This document shows positions 33,547 to 41,820 of a DNA stretch of 41,820 nucleotides, in pieces. Made by a program: the position numbers and the translations under genes. Source of the stretch: Carnobacterium sp. (GTDB taxonomy: Bacteria > Bacillota > Bacilli > Lactobacillales > Carnobacteriaceae); the NCBI GenBank assembly GCA_020431645.1, contig JAGQHW010000002.1, positions 8,146-49,965 of the forward strand, given 5' to 3'. How positions within the stretch are numbered: position 1 is the first letter of the stretch; the number at the start of each line of letters is the position of its first letter. The notes under the pieces were generated by a model. The model was not told the origin of the DNA. It did not search any database and saw nothing but the letters and a program-made list of their open reading frames with translations.

Positions 33547-34517
33547 CCGACTTCACCTCTATTTTCAATAGTTGCTGCTAGATAGGACATCAATTGCTGA
33601 TTTGAAATTTTCCCAATCAATTGACTATTTTCATCCTTGATAAATACTGTATTTACTTTTGACATGCTAACAATTAGCTGATCTATGGTATCATTTGTCG
33701 ATAAAATCGATTCACTTTTTTCTTGGCTGTCTACTGATGTTACGTAACCTTCTTCAACAAGATTTTGAATGGTTTGAGTTGAATTTACTTCAATATTTCC
33801 TGACTTCAAGAAATTTCTAACAAATTCATTTTTAGGATGGTTCACTATTTCTTCTGGCGTTCCAAGTTGAACAATTTCGCCTTTATCAATTAAGGCAATG
33901 CGATTTCCTAATGAAATGGCTTCTTGCATATCATGAGTAACAAAAACAATGGTTTTACCCCATTTTTTATGCATCTCTAAAACATCTTTTTGTAAATTAT
34001 GGCGACTTATTGGATCCAATGCTCCAAATGGTTCATCCATTAAGATAATATCAGGATCAGCAGCAAAAGCCCTTAAAACACCAATTCGTTGCTGTTCTCC
34101 ACCGGAGAGTTCTGATGTTTTTCTGTTACGGTAACTTTTTGCATCTAATCCGACACTTTCCAGTAATTCTGTGACTCGATCGTACATCCTATCTTTAGAC
34201 CATTTTTTCATTTCTGGAACAGTTGTAATATTTTCTTCCACAGTCATATTGGGGAATAAGGCAATTTGTTGCAGCACATAACCCATATTCCAACGCAATT
34301 CTTGGATGTTGTATTCACTAATTGGCTTATCTCTCACGTAAATATAGCCAGAGTTTAACGAGATTAGTCGATTAATCATCTTTAAAAGTGTTGTTTTCCC
34401 ACATCCACTAGGACCGATTAGCACAAAAAACTCACCATCTTTAATGTCTAGGTTTAAATTACTAATAACAGGAGTTCCCGGTATATATTCCTTTGACACA
34501 TCTTTAAATTTTATCAT
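33543..34517 (-). CDS. egtUA: ATPase subunit of the EgtU/OpuC-type ABC transporter
   Basis: This is an ABC ATPase of about 324 aa: Walker A GPSGCGKTT (near 36), Q-loop VLQQIALFP, signature LSGGEQQR, Walker B IILMDEPFGALDP and H-loop FVTHDMQEA. A C-terminal part (about 245-315) looks like a CBS region (ILSTNDTIDQLIVSMSKVNTVF), as in OpuCA/ProV-type subunits, where it can sense ionic strength. The ATG at 34517 has AGGAG seven bases upstream; an ATG at 34523 is too close to the SD. It is coupled to the fused permease/receptor gene. The phosphatase gene 55 bp upstream may be in the same transcript. Confidence 0.9.
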   Translation of the reverse strand: MIKFKDVSKEYIPGTPVISNLNLDIKDGEFFVLIGPSGCGKTTLLKMINRLISLNSGYIYVRDKPISEYNIQELRWNMGYVLQQIALFPNMTVEENITTVPEMKKWSKDRMYDRVTELLESVGLDAKSYRNRKTSELSGGEQQRIGVLRAFAADPDIILMDEPFGALDPISRHNLQKDVLEMHKKWGKTIVFVTHDMQEAISLGNRIALIDKGEIVQLGTPEEIVNHPKNEFVRNFLKSGNIEVNSTQTIQNLVEEGYVTSVDSQEKSESILSTNDTIDQLIVSMSKVNTVFIKDENSQLIGKISNQQLMSYLAATIENRGEVG

Positions 34518-34572
34518 CTTCATTCTCCTAATTCTTTATTTTATCTCTCAATCACCTTTCAGCATCCCAAAT

Positions 34573-35286
34573 CTATCCGTTATTCACAAGCTTGTAGTGC
34601 TTAAGCATCGTTATTTTATCAAAAACAACACCCAGTAAAGAACCACCATAAACAGCTCCACCATCGATACCAATTTTATTGTCTTGTATCCATAAGTCCG
34701 ACGTTTGATTATCCCCGTATAAAGAAGGTGTAATCGTGTGGCCAAAAACAATAGTTTTTCCTGTTTTATTTTTTATTGAGTGAAATGGCTCCCTAATCCA
34801 AACAAAATCTCTTGGTGATGTTTGTTTCCAATTTTTTTTAGTTAAATCAACGCCAGCATGTACAAAAATAAAATTTCCCCATTCATAATACAACGGCAAG
34901 CCAGTTAACCTTTGTTTTAACGTTGGATAACGACCAACGATTAGCATGGCCATTTCCGTTGGAGAATATTCATCTTCTACTCCTTCATGAAGGAGGGTTT
35001 CAAGAGTTTTAAGTCCGCCATTCATAATATATAAATCGATATTCTTTTCTGGTTGCTCTAGAAAATTTAAGAGCATTTCCTCATGGTTTCCTTTTATCCA
35101 AATGGCCCCTTTTTCATTTACTAATTCATCAGCTAAAATAAAACAGGCTTTTGGATTTTCTCCTCTATCCCCAAGGTCTCCTATTAGCAGCAATTGTTGC
35201 GTAGCTTCATTCCAATGAGTCAACATTTCTTTAAATAACGTAATTTGACCATGGATATCTCCTATTGCAAATAATTCTGTCTTCAT
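34573..35286 (-). CDS. PPP-family serine/threonine-type phosphatase or ApaH/PrpE-like hydrolase
   Basis: This 237-aa metallophosphatase has the PPP signature set: GDIHGQ (near 9), GDLGDRG (near 37, usually GDxVDRG), GNHEEM (near 67), FVHAGVD (near 140) and VFGHT (near 180). Bacterial members dephosphorylate proteins or cleave diadenosine tetraphosphate (PrpE, ApaH); the motifs do not separate these. It is soluble, with a strong AAAGGAGG SD. It is followed by the EgtU-type transporter genes at 55 bp, perhaps as one operon. Upstream lies an 817-bp gene-free gap. Confidence 0.85.
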   Translation of the reverse strand: MKTELFAIGDIHGQITLFKEMLTHWNEATQQLLLIGDLGDRGENPKACFILADELVNEKGAIWIKGNHEEMLLNFLEQPEKNIDLYIMNGGLKTLETLLHEGVEDEYSPTEMAMLIVGRYPTLKQRLTGLPLYYEWGNFIFVHAGVDLTKKNWKQTSPRDFVWIREPFHSIKNKTGKTIVFGHTITPSLYGDNQTSDLWIQDNKIGIDGGAVYGGSLLGVVFDKITMLKHYKLVNNG

Positions 35287-36103
35287 ATAAGACCTCCTTT
35301 ATTTCACTAGTGATTCTCCTACCACAATAATAGAAGCTTTACTTAAATGTTTCTTTAACTATACACATTTTCTTTTAAAAAATTGAATGATATGCTCATA
35401 GTATTTTTGTTTTTATTTATTAAGTCTTAAGAAAACTCAGTAAAAAAGACTTACTTTGAAAGTAAACTTAGTCAGTGATAATCTGATACAATAATTTTAT
35501 TTCGATTACGAAAACGATAAAATTTACCTAAAAGCGAGAAGTCATTGGGCAAAGATCTATTTCGAAAGTGGATATTACATTAGATTCTTTAGTTGAAGAA
35601 GAGAATTCCACAACTCTCTAATAAAGTGCTTGAAAAAAGCGCTAAATTTAAGTGACCGTTACTACGATTAATCTTTCTCCCAAATCAACCGCTTTCAATC
35701 AATACCAAAAAATGTTCAGTCAGTTTTTGATATTGATGTATAAAGGTTCTCTTTGATACGTTAAAAACCAGCTGTAAGTATTATACTCATCATCTCATTT
35801 TTTTATAACGCTCTCAAATAAAACCACTTACTAATACGAGAAATAATATGACGTGCATTTTTTTATGGCTGACCCTTAAATGACATAAATTGCTAATTCG
35901 TCAAAATTATTGATTCTATAAGTAGTTTTTCCAGTTGGATAGAAAAAATGATTTTTGGATACGAGTCTCACGAACTATAGAAAGACTTTTATTATTTTAA
36001 AAGTCTCTTTGGCACAATTCGATTTCTATTAATTTTACTATCCTCTTTTATTCAGTTAATAAAAAAAATCATCCCTCTCGTATAAGAAGGATGATTTTTT
36101 ACA
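35287..36103. other. 817-bp gene-free gap with decayed-looking sequence
   Basis: No frame with start, ribosome binding site and useful length is visible on either strand. On the plus strand a promoter-like pair (TTGAAA, 17 bp, TAATCT; 35456-35484) is followed by a short coding-like stretch starting FYFDYENDKIYLKAR (about 35498-35590), then stops. A cre-like half match (35687-35700, minus) and an 8-bp inverted repeat TAAGTCTT/AAGACTTA (35421-35453) are present. The best reading is a decayed gene or genes. A small unrecognised RNA cannot be ruled out. Confidence 0.4.
36061..36100 (-). terminator. Terminator of tcyP
   Basis: AAAAATCATCC and GGATGATTTTT pair around a 14-nt loop. The T-run on the minus strand follows, four bases past the stop region. 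Confidence 0.8.
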
Positions 36104-37495
36104 TTAGATATCTGATTTGATGATTGCTTCATCATCATTAAACATTGATTCATCAAAGCGATTTACACGTTTTGATGAAATGATACCAGCTAAGATACTA
36201 TCATTAACATTCAATAATGTCCGAGCCATATCAATTACAGGTTCAACAGAAATAACTAATCCAACAATTGCTACTGGTAAGTCTAATGCACCTAAAACGA
36301 TTAAAGCTGCAAAAGTTGCTCCACCACCAACACCAGCAACACCGAATGAGCTGATTGTTACAACTGCCACAATAGTCAAAATATAAGCTGGACTAAAGAC
36401 ATCAATTCCAACTGTAGGAGCTACAATAGCCGCTAACATTGCAGGGTAAACACCTGCACAACCATTTTGCCCAATAGAAATACCAAACGTACCTGCGAAA
36501 TTAGCTGAAGCAGCATCTACTCCTAGAGCTTTCGTTTGTGTTTCTATATTTAGTGGCAATGTTCCTGCACTTGAACGAGAAGTAAATGCAAAACTTAAAA
36601 CCGTCCAAGTTTTCTTTAGGTACTGAACAGGATTAACTTTGTAGCCCAGTAAGATAAACATATGAATTAAGAACATAGTAATGATTGCAACATAAGAGGC
36701 TAGGACAAATTTACCTAGATTCACTAGTGCATTGAAATCACTTGTTGCTAAAGCTTTTGTCATTAAAGCAAAGACTCCATAAGGTGTCAGTCTTAAAACT
36801 AATGTCACAATCCGCATCACGATAGCATATAAACTCTTAATTATTCTCTCAAAAAAAGCTCCGTCTTCTGGATTCTTTCGAATGACACCTAAATACGCTA
36901 CTCCTACAAAAGCTGAAAAAATAACGACTGCGATTGTACTTGTTGAACGAGAATTAGATAAGTCTGCAAAAACATTCGATGGAATAAAATTTACTATTTG
37001 TTCTGGTAATGATAAGTCAGCAACCATTTCTTTTCGTTCATCTAGCGCTGCAATCTGAGTAGTTTCAGCAGCTCCTTGAACAAATTCTGCACCATCTAAA
37101 TTGAAAAGCATCACACTTCCAATTCCAACTAATGCAGCAATAGCTGTTGTTGCTAGTAGGGTCGTTAAGACCGTTACACTAATTTTACCTAAATCTTTTG
37201 TTCCTTCAACTTTAGTAAATGCTCCGACAATCGAAACAAAAATTAAAGGCATAATTAACATTTGTAATAGACGCACATATCCTGTTCCAACAACATTAAT
37301 CCATTGGATAGCCCCTGTTGTTACTTCCCCAGATGCTCCAAAAATTAATTGTAAGATTGCACCGTAAGCGATACCTGAACCTAACGCGATAAAAACGCGT
37401 GTTGAAAATTTGATGTGTTTTTTTTGTAAGCGCCAAAAAGCATAAATAATCGCTACAAATAAAAGTAATGCGATAACGATATAAAGATTTGTCAT
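36104..37495 (-). CDS. tcyP: L-cystine symporter TcyP
   Basis: This 463-aa sodium/proton-dependent symporter belongs to the dicarboxylate/amino acid:cation (DAACS, GltT-fold) family and has about eight TM helices and two re-entrant loops. Key parts are LLQMLIMPLIFVSIVGAF, the Ser-rich loop FTSRSSAGTLPLN, FGISIGQNGCAGVYPAML and the second hairpin GVAGVGGGATFAALIVLG. Length and sequence style match Bacillus TcyP exactly (463 aa), which takes up cystine. It acts in the cell membrane. It has a GGGAGG SD, a consensus promoter (37631-37659) and about a 130-nt leader with two hairpins but no riboswitch that I recognise. It is monocistronic. Confidence 0.9.
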   Translation of the reverse strand: MTNLYIVIALLLFVAIIYAFWRLQKKHIKFSTRVFIALGSGIAYGAILQLIFGASGEVTTGAIQWINVVGTGYVRLLQMLIMPLIFVSIVGAFTKVEGTKDLGKISVTVLTTLLATTAIAALVGIGSVMLFNLDGAEFVQGAAETTQIAALDERKEMVADLSLPEQIVNFIPSNVFADLSNSRSTSTIAVVIFSAFVGVAYLGVIRKNPEDGAFFERIIKSLYAIVMRIVTLVLRLTPYGVFALMTKALATSDFNALVNLGKFVLASYVAIITMFLIHMFILLGYKVNPVQYLKKTWTVLSFAFTSRSSAGTLPLNIETQTKALGVDAASANFAGTFGISIGQNGCAGVYPAMLAAIVAPTVGIDVFSPAYILTIVAVVTISSFGVAGVGGGATFAALIVLGALDLPVAIVGLVISVEPVIDMARTLLNVNDSILAGIISSKRVNRFDESMFNDDEAIIKSDI

Positions 37496-37630
37496 GATGA
37501 TCCTCCCTTTGTTTTGCTTCCCATGACTTGGAAAGCCTGTGTATCATAAGATTAAAGGTCCTAGACAATCGTTTTTCCCGAACGAACGCCCTAAATATGA
37601 GGAATAATGATTCAAATTTAGTGATTCCTC

Positions 37631-37659
37631 ATTTTACTTTATTTAAGTAAGAAGTTCAA
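37631..37659 (-). promoter_or_regulatory. Sigma-A promoter of tcyP
   Basis: On the minus strand TTGAAC and TAAAAT are separated by 17 bp. The leader contains TGAGGAAT/ATTCCTCA (close to the start point) and GCTTTCC/GGGAAGC just before the ribosome binding site, which may matter for control. Confidence 0.6.
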
Positions 37660-37691
37660 CAATTAAGCTCGGACTTTTTGAGTAAAATAAA

Positions 37692-37731
37692 AAAAGTTTT
37701 ATTGAGTCTACTTAACCTCAATAAAACTTTT
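37692..37731 (-). terminator. Terminator of the calcium ATPase gene
   Basis: AAAAGTTTTATTGAG and CTCAATAAAACTTTT form a perfect 15-bp stem with a 10-nt loop and a T-run on the minus strand. Confidence 0.85.
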
Positions 37732-37754
37732 CTCACTATCTAATTGATTTTCGC

Positions 37755-40424
37755 TTATCTTCTTTTGTCAAACGTACGAATACCGAATTTAACTAATTCT
37801 ACGATTGGAATAATAGAAAATGAAGCACTTAAAACAATTATCCATTGGATTGTATCTAAATGAGTCACTTTAAACGCATCATTCAAGCCAGGTACCAAAA
37901 CAACAACTGCTAATAATGCTCCTGAAACTAATATAGATAGATTAAACATTTTATTCTTAAAGAATCCAACCGTAAAGAGGGACTTCTTGACCGATTTCAC
38001 GTTGAAAGCATGGAACAATTGCAACATTCCTAGTGTGATAAAAGCCATCGTCAAAGCATCATTATGAATCAATTCAGCATTTCCGGCGTGTATTGGATAA
38101 TTCGTTGCCCACCAATACACAAATAGTGTAATGCCGCCTTCAAGAATTCCTTGATAAATAATACTGCCTAGGACACCATTAGAAAAGAATGTTGCTTCTT
38201 TTCCACGAGGTTTTTGTTCCATACTATCTGCTTCCGCAGGTTCTAGTCCTAAAGCGATAGCCGGAAATGTATCTGTTACCAGGTTAATCCATAAAATATG
38301 CACAGGTGCTAAAATACTCCATCCGAGAAGAGTGGCAATAAATAACGTCAATACTTCACCTAAGTTTGCAGATAATAAAAACTGAATAGACTTTTGAATG
38401 TTTGAGAAAACTTTTCGGCCTTCTTCTACTGCAACAACAATCGTTGAAAAGTTATCATCAGCTAAAACCATATCGCTGGCGCCTTTTGATACTTCGGTAC
38501 CAGTAATTCCCATACCAATCCCAATATCTGCTGTTTTCAAAGCTGGTGCATCATTTACACCATCACCTGTCATTGCGACAATTTTACCTGCTTTTTGCCA
38601 TGCTTTAACAATTCGAACCTTGTGTTGAGGAGAAACACGAGCATAAACAGAATAATCTTTTACTTTGGTTGAAAAGTCTTCATCACTAATTTGATCTAAT
38701 TCAGCACCAGTAATGACTCCCCCAACTTGTGTTGCCTCTAAAATGCCTAATCGTTTAGCAATCGCTTCGGCTGTATCACGGTGATCGCCTGTAATCATAA
38801 TCGAACGAATTCCTGCTCTTCGTGCAACAGATACAGCATCCTTTGCCTCTGCTCTTTCAGGATCAATCATTCCTATTAAACCCGAAAAAACTAACTCTTG
38901 TTCTATATTTTCTGAACTTATATCAGTAGGCACACTCTCTACTTGCCTATACGCAGTAGCTAAAACGCGTAATGCTTGGGTAGCTAACTTATGATTAATC
39001 TCTAAAATTGTTTGTTTACCCGCTTCATCTAATGCTTCAACTTTACCGTTTTCAATAACGTGTGTGCATCTCTTTAACAATTCATCAGGTGCACCTTTGA
39101 CGGCTATTAAAAACTTTTTGTCTGCTTGTTTTTGAACCGTAGACATTAGCTTTCGTTCTGAATCAAATGGAATTTCAGCTACTCGAGGTTCTTTTTCTAA
39201 AACTTCAGAAACAGCAATGTCTTTATCCAGAGCAAACTGAATCAAAGCTGTTTCGGTCGGATCACCAATTAATGTTCCGTCTCCTGATATCTGAGTATCA
39301 TTTGCATGCATCATTGAATACAAGATTGGCGAATCCGATTCTAATGGGTCAGCACTATCTTGTAATTGTCCATTAACGTAAAGTTTTTCAACTGTCATTT
39401 GATTCATTGTGAGTGTTCCAGTTTTATCGGAACAAATAATATCTGTACTTCCTAATGTCTCAACAGCTGGTAATCTACGAACAAGTGCTTTTCTTTTAGC
39501 CATTTTTTGTGTTCCTAATGCTAAAATAATTGTCACGATAGCTGGCAAGCCTTCGGGAATAGCTGCTACAGCTAAAGAAATAGATGTTAACAGCATATCA
39601 AGCCAACCACGACCGTTTAACAAACCAACTACAAATATGATAATAGCAATAGCTAGAATGGCTACGGTTAAGTATTTACCTAAACGATTCAAATTATTTT
39701 GAAGGGGTGTCACTGTTTCGTCTGTTGAAGCAAGCATTTTAGCGATTCCGCCTACTTCTGTATTCATTCCTGTTCCTACAACGACACCTTCACCACGACC
39801 GTATGTAACATTGCTATTCATATAAGCCATATTTGTCCGGTCTCCAACGCCTGCTTTTTCGTCTTCAAGAACCGTTAACTCTTTATTCACTGGAACTGAT
39901 TCGCCAGTTAAACCAGACTCTTCAATTTGCAAAGAGGCCACTTCTATCAAACGTAAATCTGCCGGTACAATATTGCCTGCTTCTAATAAAACAACATCGC
40001 CAACAACGAGTTGATCACTTTTCAATGAGACAACTGCGCCATCACGTTTCACACGTGCTTCTGGTGAGGACATTTCCCTTAGAGCATTAATGGCTTCCTC
40101 AGCTTTCGCTTCTTGGAAAACACCTAACACAGCATTTAAAACAACAACGACCAGAATAATAATAGAGTCCGTTATGTCTCCAAAAATACCTGAGATAACC
40201 GCTGCAGCTAATAAAACGATAATCATAAAATCTTTAAACTGTTCAAAAAACTTAACGAGTAAACTTTTAGTTTTCCCCTCATCTAACTGGTTGGGGCCAT
40301 ATTCTGCCATTCTCTTTTCTGCTTCCTCTGAGGTCAATCCTTTTTCAGAGGATTGAACTTGATCGAAAACAGCTTTTTTTTCTAGTGTAAAGAACGTTTT
40401 ATTTTGTTGATTATTCTTATCCAC
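37755..40424 (-). CDS. Calcium-transporting P-type ATPase (type IIA, PMR1/SERCA-like)
   Basis: This is a cation pump of about 889 aa in the cell membrane with ten TM helices. Present are TGES (near 173, counting from the chosen start), the phosphorylation site DKTGTLT (near 335), KGAPDELLKRC, TGDH and GDGVND (near 618). Calcium-site residues fit: PEGLP in M4, NLGE in M5 and NLVTDTFPA in M6. The M8 Glu of SERCA site I is not seen (TLGMLQLF), so one Ca2+ per cycle is likely, by inference. I choose a GTG at 40424 with GGAG eight bases upstream; an ATG at 40454 with weak SD would add ten residues. It is monocistronic with a strong terminator. Confidence 0.9.
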   Translation of the reverse strand: MDKNNQQNKTFFTLEKKAVFDQVQSSEKGLTSEEAEKRMAEYGPNQLDEGKTKSLLVKFFEQFKDFMIIVLLAAAVISGIFGDITDSIIILVVVVLNAVLGVFQEAKAEEAINALREMSSPEARVKRDGAVVSLKSDQLVVGDVVLLEAGNIVPADLRLIEVASLQIEESGLTGESVPVNKELTVLEDEKAGVGDRTNMAYMNSNVTYGRGEGVVVGTGMNTEVGGIAKMLASTDETVTPLQNNLNRLGKYLTVAILAIAIIIFVVGLLNGRGWLDMLLTSISLAVAAIPEGLPAIVTIILALGTQKMAKRKALVRRLPAVETLGSTDIICSDKTGTLTMNQMTVEKLYVNGQLQDSADPLESDSPILYSMMHANDTQISGDGTLIGDPTETALIQFALDKDIAVSEVLEKEPRVAEIPFDSERKLMSTVQKQADKKFLIAVKGAPDELLKRCTHVIENGKVEALDEAGKQTILEINHKLATQALRVLATAYRQVESVPTDISSENIEQELVFSGLIGMIDPERAEAKDAVSVARRAGIRSIMITGDHRDTAEAIAKRLGILEATQVGGVITGAELDQISDEDFSTKVKDYSVYARVSPQHKVRIVKAWQKAGKIVAMTGDGVNDAPALKTADIGIGMGITGTEVSKGASDMVLADDNFSTIVVAVEEGRKVFSNIQKSIQFLLSANLGEVLTLFIATLLGWSILAPVHILWINLVTDTFPAIALGLEPAEADSMEQKPRGKEATFFSNGVLGSIIYQGILEGGITLFVYWWATNYPIHAGNAELIHNDALTMAFITLGMLQLFHAFNVKSVKKSLFTVGFFKNKMFNLSILVSGALLAVVVLVPGLNDAFKVTHLDTIQWIIVLSASFSIIPIVELVKFGIRTFDKRR

Positions 40425-40524
40425 AATCTCATCTCCATTTCTTAAGTAACTCATTCTTTTATTTCTTATTAAATTGATTATATCTTTCTATAATTAGCAA
40501 AGCAAAGATTTAAACAAAAGTGAT

Positions 40525-40547
40525 GAACTATTTTAAAAGAGTAGTTC
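40525..40547 (-). terminator. Weak stem-loop after the alkyltransferase-like gene
   Basis: GAACTA and TAGTTC pair (6 bp) a few bases past the stop. The T-run is poor, so termination may be incomplete. Confidence 0.3.
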
Positions 40548-40551
40548 GTTA

Positions 40552-40878
40552 TCAGCAATTATCTTCTTCTTTTTCTGGCTGGTACCGATAGATAAGCAAA
40601 TCTATCTTTCCGTTCTTCATTAAGTGAATTCCTTCAGCTTTTAACATTTCTTTTTGAGTGAATCTTCCTTCTTCATCTGTTAATCCAATCTCACCTTTAG
40701 CATTTATAACTCGATGCCAAGGAAGATTCTCTTTTTTACTCATTGAATGTAAGAGTCGAACAACTTGTCTTGCTCCTCTTTTATTGCCAGCTATTTCAGC
40801 AATCTGTCCATACGTCATTACTTTTCCACTTGGAATATTTTTCATCACTACTATCGCTTTTTCAGTAAATGGTTTCAT
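40552..40878 (-). CDS. Alkyltransferase-like (ATL) DNA repair protein
   Basis: This 108-aa single DNA-binding domain belongs to the MGMT family. The methyl-acceptor motif PCHRV is PWHRV here (near residue 61), so the reactive Cys is replaced by Trp. That defines ATL proteins such as E. coli YbaZ and fission yeast Atl1, which bind O6-alkylguanine and pass it to nucleotide excision repair. MTYGQIAEIAG and ARQVVRLLHS form the HTH with the arginine finger. The ATG at 40878 has a strong AGGAGTGG SD; an upstream in-frame TTG at 40917 has none. It is flanked by terminators, with no repair partner gene in the window. Confidence 0.9.
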   Translation of the reverse strand: MKPFTEKAIVVMKNIPSGKVMTYGQIAEIAGNKRGARQVVRLLHSMSKKENLPWHRVINAKGEIGLTDEEGRFTQKEMLKAEGIHLMKNGKIDLLIYRYQPEKEEDNC

Positions 40879-40915
40879 TTTTCCACTCCTTTCTTTTAGT
40901 GTAACAGGTTCCAAC

Positions 40916-40959
40916 AAAAAAATAGTCTCTTATCCTCCATAATGAAAGATAAGAGACTA
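40916..40959 (-). terminator. Terminator of the NCS2 permease gene
   Basis: TAGTCTCTTATC and GATAAGAGACTA form a perfect 12-bp stem with a T-run on the minus strand. Confidence 0.85.
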
Positions 40960-40973
40960 CTATTAACTCCTCG

Positions 40974-41820
40974 TTAAATAAATGCTAGGACTATAAAGTT
41001 TAAGATAAATAGGCCTGTCGAAATCCATAAAACTGGATGAATTTCATTGGCTTTCTTCTTAACCACTTTAACAATGACATAAAAGATAAAACCAGCAGCA
41101 ATCCCGTAAGAAATACTATACGCTAGTCCCATAAAAACGGAAGTGAAAAATGCAGGAATGGCTTCTTCTAAATCATTCCATTTTATTTCAAGTAGTGAAG
41201 ACATCATCATAATACCTACAATAACCAATGACGCTGCCGTTGCTTGTGGAGGCACGATGGCAATCACTGATGAAAACAGACTAGATAACAAGAATAAAAT
41301 AGCGACCACTACACTAGTTAAACCCGTTCGACCACCAGCTCCGATTCCAGCAGCACTCTCAACAAAGGTTGTTGTGTTTGATGTACCAAAAATAGCTCCG
41401 ACTGATGTTGCAATTGCATCTGCAAACAATGCTTTATCCATTTTAGATTTGACTCCTGATCCACTCTCTAAAGCTAACTCGTCTTCTGTAGTAAAAATAC
41501 CTGTTTTACGACCCGTTCCAATAAATGTTCCGATTGTATCAAAAATATCTGATAAACTAAAAGCAAAAATAGTCATCAAAACTAAGGGTAAACGAGAGGT
41601 ATCCGAGAATAACGAAACCATCCCATTCGCACCAAACGCTGCACCAAATGTAATTTGTAATTCTGAAATGGCATTTCCCAGAGAGTTGTCTGGATTAGAA
41701 ATAGCAGATAGATCAACGATACCCATTGGAATACCAATCAAAGTTGTAGCAATAATACCAATTAAAATAGCACCACGAACATTCGATACCACGAGAATTA
41801 CTGTAATGATTAAGCCAATC
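40974..41820 (-). CDS. NCS2-family purine permease (PbuG/PbuO type), 5' end outside the window
   Basis: This is the C-terminal 282 or so codons of a polytopic permease. The reading frame stays open to the window edge, so the start is missing. VVSNVRGAILIGIIATT, FAFSLSDIFDTIGTFIGTGRK and ATSVGAIFGTSNTTTFVESAAGI are hallmark blocks of the AzgA-like branch of NCS2 transporters. These import hypoxanthine, guanine or adenine with protons. About six to seven TM helices remain. A strong terminator (40916-40959) ends the transcript. Which purine it carries cannot be told here. Confidence 0.88.
   Translation of the reverse strand, partial: IGLIITVILVVSNVRGAILIGIIATTLIGIPMGIVDLSAISNPDNSLGNAISELQITFGAAFGANGMVSLFSDTSRLPLVLMTIFAFSLSDIFDTIGTFIGTGRKTGIFTTEDELALESGSGVKSKMDKALFADAIATSVGAIFGTSNTTTFVESAAGIGAGGRTGLTSVVVAILFLLSSLFSSVIAIVPPQATAASLVIVGIMMMSSLLEIKWNDLEEAIPAFFTSVFMGLAYSISYGIAAGFIFYVIVKVVKKKANEIHPVLWISTGLFILNFIVLAFI

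Noticed and set aside
35687-35700. cre-like sequence in the gene-free gap (minus)
   Set aside because: It matches only one half of the consensus well and has no promoter or gene to act on.
37296-37568. Minus-strand 90-codon frame overlapping the tcyP start
   Set aside because: It overlaps tcyP out of frame, lacks an SD and its composition is not protein-like.

Overview
The window is AT-rich DNA from a low-GC Gram-positive bacterium. The features supporting this are strong AGGAGG-type ribosome binding sites, TTG/GTG starts with good Shine-Dalgarno sequences, CcpA cre boxes, an LPXTG surface protein with a sortase, an Mga-type regulator and lipoprotein solute receptors. Gene content and protein style fit Lactobacillales, most likely Carnobacteriaceae or a close enterococcal relative. 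That placement is inference from memory of the families, not a database result. Nearly all genes are on the minus strand. The exceptions are a small orphan gene, the sortase and the Mga-type regulator.

Layout: 1-3.7 kb holds an M19 dipeptidase, a promoter-to-terminator unit that looks like a stand-alone structured RNA of about 210 nt, an SGNH esterase plus ROK sugar kinase pair, and an orphan 137-aa protein. 3.7-5.6 kb is a three-gene aldehyde/methylglyoxal detoxification operon (YghZ-type reductase, YaeR-like VOC protein, glyoxalase I). 5.7-9.8 kb is a galactose-type ABC importer (mglB-mglA-mglC plus a small membrane protein). It has a cre box at its promoter and an attenuator-like hairpin between mglB and mglA. 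9.9-10.8 kb is a DUF368 (PopT-type) membrane protein. 10.9-15.3 kb is a response regulator, a YesM-type sensor kinase and a lipoprotein sugar receptor, which may sense a sugar for the neighbouring transporter. A tRNA-Leu(GAG) follows.

15.5-28 kb is the accessory-looking part: a class A sortase facing a 2537-residue LPQTG adhesin built from Cna-type domains, a divergent Mga-family regulator, and a pectate-lyase/GH28-like beta-helix protein without a visible signal peptide. The adhesin's C-terminal half has a higher-order repeat of four CnaB domains (about 1.12-1.14 kb period), visible at the DNA level.

28-42 kb returns to housekeeping and transport: SprT-like protein, Tex, two phosphoesterases, a two-gene EgtU/BilE-type osmoprotectant-family ABC transporter, cystine symporter TcyP, a Ca2+ P-type ATPase, an alkyltransferase-like protein and the 3' part of an NCS2 purine permease cut by the window edge. 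No rRNA, CRISPR array, phage module or intact insertion sequence is visible.

The most interesting leads are the unclassified structured RNA at about 1272-1479, the higher-order repeat architecture of the adhesin with its local sortase and regulator, and the receptor-kinase-regulator triad beside the mgl operon.
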